Positions 59,339-63,767 of a stretch of DNA of 63,767 bases are shown here, piece after piece. Below the pieces are notes generated by a model. It made no database searches, had not been told where the DNA came from, and saw only the letters and a program-made list of their open reading frames with translations. The stretch is from positions 1 to 63,767 of the forward strand of contig CAMPIO010000009.1 in the NCBI GenBank assembly GCA_946886405.1, read 5' to 3'. Each line of letters starts with the position of its first letter. The stretch's first letter is position 1. This DNA comes from an uncultured Pseudoxanthomonas sp. GTDB lineage: Bacteria > Pseudomonadota > Gammaproteobacteria > Xanthomonadales > Xanthomonadaceae. The translations under genes and the position numbers were made by a program.

Positions 59339-61762
59339 TCAGAAGATGTCGAAGGCTTCTTCGTCGGGCACGGCGTCTTCGGGGCCATACAGGTCGTAGT
59401 CCTGGATGCGGTCCATGTCCTCGACCTTGACCCATTCGGTTGCGCCATTGAGCGTGGCCTGCACCATGCCTTCGGGCGGATCGTTCGCTGCGACCGGCGT
59501 GTCCTTCAGCGCCGCGCGCATGTAGTCGATCCAGATCGGCAGCGCAGCCTTGCCGCCGTACTCGCGGTAGCCCAACGACTGGAAGTTGTCACGACCCACC
59601 CACACCACGGTGGCATAGGTACCGCCGAAGCCGCCGAACCACGCATCGCGGTGGTCGTTGGTCGAGCCCGTCTTGCCACCCACGTCCTCGCGTCCCAGTA
59701 CCTTGGCCGCGGTGCCGGTGCCGCGCTGGACCACGTCGCGCATCATCGACACCAGCTGGTAGGCCGTGCGCTCGTCGATCGCGCGCGGCGCAGTGACCAC
59801 GTTCGGATCGATCGGCTTCTCCTCGGGTTTGGGCTTCTGCGCCGCGGATGCTGCCGGCTTTGGCGCGTCGGCGGGACCGAAGTTGAATCCGTCCACGACC
59901 TGCGCCGCCGACGTGCCGGTGCCGTGCTGGCCGCCGCCACAGCCGCGGCACGCGACGGCAGGGTTCTCCTTGAACACCACGTTGCCTTCGCGGTCCTTGA
60001 CCTGGTCGATGAACCACGGCGTCACGCGCGAGCCGCCGTTCGCGAACACGGCGTAGCCGCGCGCCACGGACAGTGGCGTCAGCGAGGCCGTGCCCAGCGA
60101 CATCGACAGATTGGGCGGCAACTCGGCCTCTTCGAAACCGAACTGGCTGATGTAGGTGCGGGCGAACGGCACGCCGATGCCATCCAGCAGGCGCACCGAC
60201 ACCAGGTTGCGCGACTGCACAAGCGCTTCGCGCAGCCGCATCGGGCCACGGAAGCCGCCGCCATCGTTCTGCGGACGCCACATGTGGCCCCGACGGTCAC
60301 GGAAAACGACCGGTGCGTCCAGCACGATGGATGCCGGGTTGAAGCCCTTTTCGAACGCCGCGGCGTACACGAAAGGCTTGAAGCTGGAGCCGGGCTGGCG
60401 CCGCGCCTGCGTGGCGCGGTTGAACTTGTTGCCGGCGAAGCTGTAGCCGCCGACCAGGGCGCGCACCGCACCGTTGCCTGCATCGAGCGATACCAGCGCA
60501 GCCTGCGCGCGCGGGATCTGATCGATCGCGTAGCTGCCCTCTTCCTTGCCCGCCTTGATGCGCGTCAGATCGCCGCGCTTGAACAGCTTGGCGGGCGTGC
60601 GCCCGGTCCACTTGCTCGCCGCGACCGGCAGGGTGATCTCACGGCCATCGGCCATGACCACGACGGCGCTGCCGTCATCGGCCGTGCGGGCGACGACGAC
60701 GGGGATCAGCCCGTTCTGCACCGGAATGCCGCGCAAGTGGGCCGCCAGCGCGAGGGCATCCGCATCGGCAGCCACATCGAAGTGCTGCTCGACGCCGTTC
60801 CAGCCGTGGCGGCGGTCGTACAGGCCCAGGCCATCGCGGACGGCCTCGTTGGCAGCGGTCTGCAGGGCGGCGTCGAGCGTGGTGGTGACGTGATAGCCCT
60901 TCGTCAACGCCTCCGTGCCGAAGCGCGCGATCATCTCCTGTCGCACCATCTCCGACACATAGGGGGCATGCACCTCGATCGGCCGCTCGTGGGGCTTGGC
61001 ATGCATGGGCTCTGCCTTCGCCTGCGCGGCTTCGGCGGCGGTCACGTAGCCGTCCTCGCGCATGCGTTCGACCACATAGGCGCTGCGCTGCTGGTTGCGG
61101 CCGGGATTGCTGATCGGATTGCCGCTGGACGGGAATTTCAGCGCGCTGACCAGGGTGGCGGCCTCGGCCAGGGTCAGCTGTTCCAGCGTCTTGCCGTAGT
61201 AGTACTCGGCCGCCGCTGCCACGCCGTAGGACCGGTTCCCGAAGAAGCTCTTGTTGAGGTACAGCTCCAGGATCTCGTCCTTGGTCAGCATTTCCTCGAT
61301 GCGGAACGCCAGCATCATTTCCCTGATCTTGCGGCTGTAGCTGACCTCGGAGCTCAGGAAGAACTGCCGGGCGACCTGCTGGGTGATGGTGCTGCCGCCG
61401 GCCACGCGGCCTTCCTTGCGGCTGACGATCTGCCAGACCGCGCGGGCCACGCCGGTGGGGTCCACGCCTTTGTGCTCGTAGAACTTGCTGTCCTCGGCGG
61501 CGATGAATGCCTGCTTCACCCGGACCGGGACCTGGTCGATCTGCACGGGATAGCGGCGGATCTCGCCATACAGCCCCATCAGGCGGCCGTCGTTGGCGTA
61601 GATGTAGAGCGGCTCCTGCAGTTCGACGTTCCGGAGGGACTGGACGTCCGGCACCTTGGACGAGACCGTGTAATACAGGACCCCCAGCCCGACCGCGCCG
61701 GCCAGGCCAAGTATCAGGAACGTGATGAGGGTCCAACGGAGAAGACGACGGAAACGGGACAT
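59339..61762 (-). CDS. mrcA: Penicillin-binding protein 1A (class A)
   Basis: A bifunctional peptidoglycan glycosyltransferase/transpeptidase of 807 aa. One N-terminal membrane helix ([20 protein letters not shown]) precedes the GT51 domain with [17 protein letters not shown] (catalytic Glu) and [16 protein letters not shown]. An OB-like insert follows, then the transpeptidase domain: [13 protein letters not shown] (Ser of SxxK), SRNLVS (SxN) and [15 protein letters not shown] (KTG). [11 protein letters not shown] stretch with two cysteines is an unusual local feature. A TATACT -10 box lies upstream; pilM is divergent, as in many gammaproteobacteria. Confidence 0.95.
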   Translation of the reverse strand: MSRFRRLLRWTLITFLILGLAGAVGLGVLYYTVSSKVPDVQSLRNVELQEPLYIYANDGRLMGLYGEIRRYPVQIDQVPVRVKQAFIAAEDSKFYEHKGVDPTGVARAVWQIVSRKEGRVAGGSTITQQVARQFFLSSEVSYSRKIREMMLAFRIEEMLTKDEILELYLNKSFFGNRSYGVAAAAEYYYGKTLEQLTLAEAATLVSALKFPSSGNPISNPGRNQQRSAYVVERMREDGYVTAAEAAQAKAEPMHAKPHERPIEVHAPYVSEMVRQEMIARFGTEALTKGYHVTTTLDAALQTAANEAVRDGLGLYDRRHGWNGVEQHFDVAADADALALAAHLRGIPVQNGLIPVVVARTADDGSAVVVMADGREITLPVAASKWTGRTPAKLFKRGDLTRIKAGKEEGSYAIDQIPRAQAALVSLDAGNGAVRALVGGYSFAGNKFNRATQARRQPGSSFKPFVYAAAFEKGFNPASIVLDAPVVFRDRRGHMWRPQNDGGGFRGPMRLREALVQSRNLVSVRLLDGIGVPFARTYISQFGFEEAELPPNLSMSLGTASLTPLSVARGYAVFANGGSRVTPWFIDQVKDREGNVVFKENPAVACRGCGGGQHGTGTSAAQVVDGFNFGPADAPKPAASAAQKPKPEEKPIDPNVVTAPRAIDERTAYQLVSMMRDVVQRGTGTAAKVLGREDVGGKTGSTNDHRDAWFGGFGGTYATVVWVGRDNFQSLGYREYGGKAALPIWIDYMRAALKDTPVAANDPPEGMVQATLNGATEWVKVEDMDRIQDYDLYGPEDAVPDEEAFDIF

Positions 61763-61876
61763 CCAGTGCTTTCCGATTGCAGAATTCGTAGCGGCAGAGT
61801 ATAGATGACCGCTGGGATCGCCACAGGTGATCCCATGGGGAACAGGGACTTGGGGAACAACCCTCGTGAAACGTGA

Positions 61877-63036
<1,160 letters not shown>

Positions 63037-63037
<1 letters not shown>

Positions 63038-63767
63038 TGGCAAGAATCAACCTACTCCCATGGCGTGCCGAACGCCGTGTGCAGCGCCAGCGCGAGTTCT
63101 ACGTGATGCTGGGCGCCGCCGCCGTCGCCGGCCTGCTGCTGTCCTTCCTGCTGTGGTTCCACTACGACCGCCAGGTGTCCGGACAGACCGCACGCAATGA
63201 TTTCCTCAAGGACGAGATCGCCAAGGTCCAGGCGCAGAACAAGGAAATCGAGAAGCTCGACGAGCAGAAGCGCCGCCTGCTGGCCCGCAAGGACGTCATC
63301 GAGAAGCTGCAGGCCAACCGTTCGCAGATGGTCCACCTGTTCGATTCGCTGGTCCGCACCATTCCCGATGGCGTGATGCTGTCCAACATCAAGCAGGAAG
63401 GCGAAGTGCTGACGCTGGAAGGCCGCGCACAGTCGAACGCACGGGTCAGCGCCTACATGCGCAGCCTGGAGACGTCCGGCTGGATGACCAAGCCCGAGCT
63501 TTCGATCATTGAAGCCAAGCCGGAAGAGGTCAAGACGCTGACCAACACCGGCGCGGGTCGCGCACTGCCCTACGTATTCAAGCTGCAGGTGCGCCTGGCC
63601 AATCCGACGGCCGAGCAGGAAGCGGAGACGGCGGCTGCGGGAGCCACCCCCGCCGACGGTACGGCACCTGCGACGTCACCCGCTGCGCCGCTGGAAGGTC
63701 AGCCCGCCGCGCCGCCGCCCGCCGCAACGCCCCCTGCAAATCCGGCACCGGCCACGCCGGCCGGCAG
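63037..63767 (+). CDS. pilN: Type IV pilus assembly protein PilN, partial
   Basis: The first about 243 residues are visible and the frame runs off the window end without a stop. It begins MARINLLPWRAERRVQRQRE, has one membrane helix (FYVMLGAAAVAGLLLSFLLW), a coiled coil (KDEIAKVQAQNKEIEKLDEQ) and a ferredoxin-like domain (TIPDGVMLSNIKQEGEVLTL). The MARINLLPWR start is the segment that binds PilM. The visible end is Pro/Ala-rich (AAPPPAATPPANPAPATPAG). ATG overlaps the pilM stop by one base. pilO is expected next. Confidence 0.95.

Noticed and set aside
59231..61804. An 857-codon open frame on the plus strand
   Set aside because: It mirrors the PBP1A gene on the minus strand. GC-rich codon usage keeps the antisense frame open; it has no protein motifs.

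Overview
The window is GC-rich, densely packed chromosomal DNA from a gammaproteobacterium of the family Xanthomonadaceae. Pseudoxanthomonas or a close relative is my best guess; the genus is inferred from gene content and was not tested. Supporting signs are a pyrophosphate-dependent phosphofructokinase near a proton-pumping pyrophosphatase, a lidless adenylate kinase, a hemL/thiE/rubredoxin cluster, a zapA-6S RNA-fau locus, the start of a pilMN operon, and many dispersed palindromic repeats of two main families (GTAGGAGCG-type and CGTAGAGC-type). No rRNA, tRNA, IS element, prophage or CRISPR array was seen.

Layout. 1-7.2 kb: hppA (cut by the window start), small accessory genes, PPi-dependent pfp, adk and mpl. 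7.4-15.6 kb: a secreted subtilase, a Lon-N domain protein, a DedA-PAP2-LssY fusion, a RIO-like kinase, an SDR, glyoxalase I, an isochorismatase-type hydrolase and argD. 15.7-25 kb: an operon of a secreted DJ-1/PfpI-like protein with a two-component system, then a HAD hydrolase, hemL, thiE, rubredoxin, a SirB1 protein, a DUF192 lipoprotein, a ParD/ParE-type toxin-antitoxin pair with a perfect 20-bp palindrome, and an HTH regulator divergent from an unknown gene across several inverted repeats. 25-33 kb: rpiA, an EVE protein, fau, 6S RNA, zapA, a ZapB-like coiled coil, a PAS-GGDEF-EAL protein, ygfB and pepP. 33-43 kb: small enzymes, pepQ, an overlapping PilZ/DUF1631 pair, and a hemW-rdgB-VOC-rph block interrupted by repeats. 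42.4-47.3 kb: yicC, gmk, rpoZ, spoT, ridA.

47.3-53.4 kb is the most interesting stretch. An AraC-type regulator diverges from a beta-helix lipoprotein, a diheme cytochrome c lipoprotein and a TonB-dependent receptor. The lipoprotein/cytochrome pair is, to my knowledge, a recurring two-gene unit of unknown function, and here it sits with an outer-membrane transporter and a regulator. 53.4-63.8 kb: recG, a nucleoside hydrolase, rpmE2, gltA, an unknown protein, the PBP1A gene, and pilM-pilN (pilN is cut by the window end).

Themes. PPi is both a glycolytic phosphoryl donor (pfp) and a source of proton-motive force (hppA). Translation, nucleotide and stringent-response functions group in gmk-rpoZ-spoT. 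Several genes have a TAnnnT -10 box 6-7 nt before the start codon with no Shine-Dalgarno, which suggests leaderless mRNAs. The dispersed palindromes sit between genes and sometimes supply a stop codon or a possible -10 box to a neighbour.
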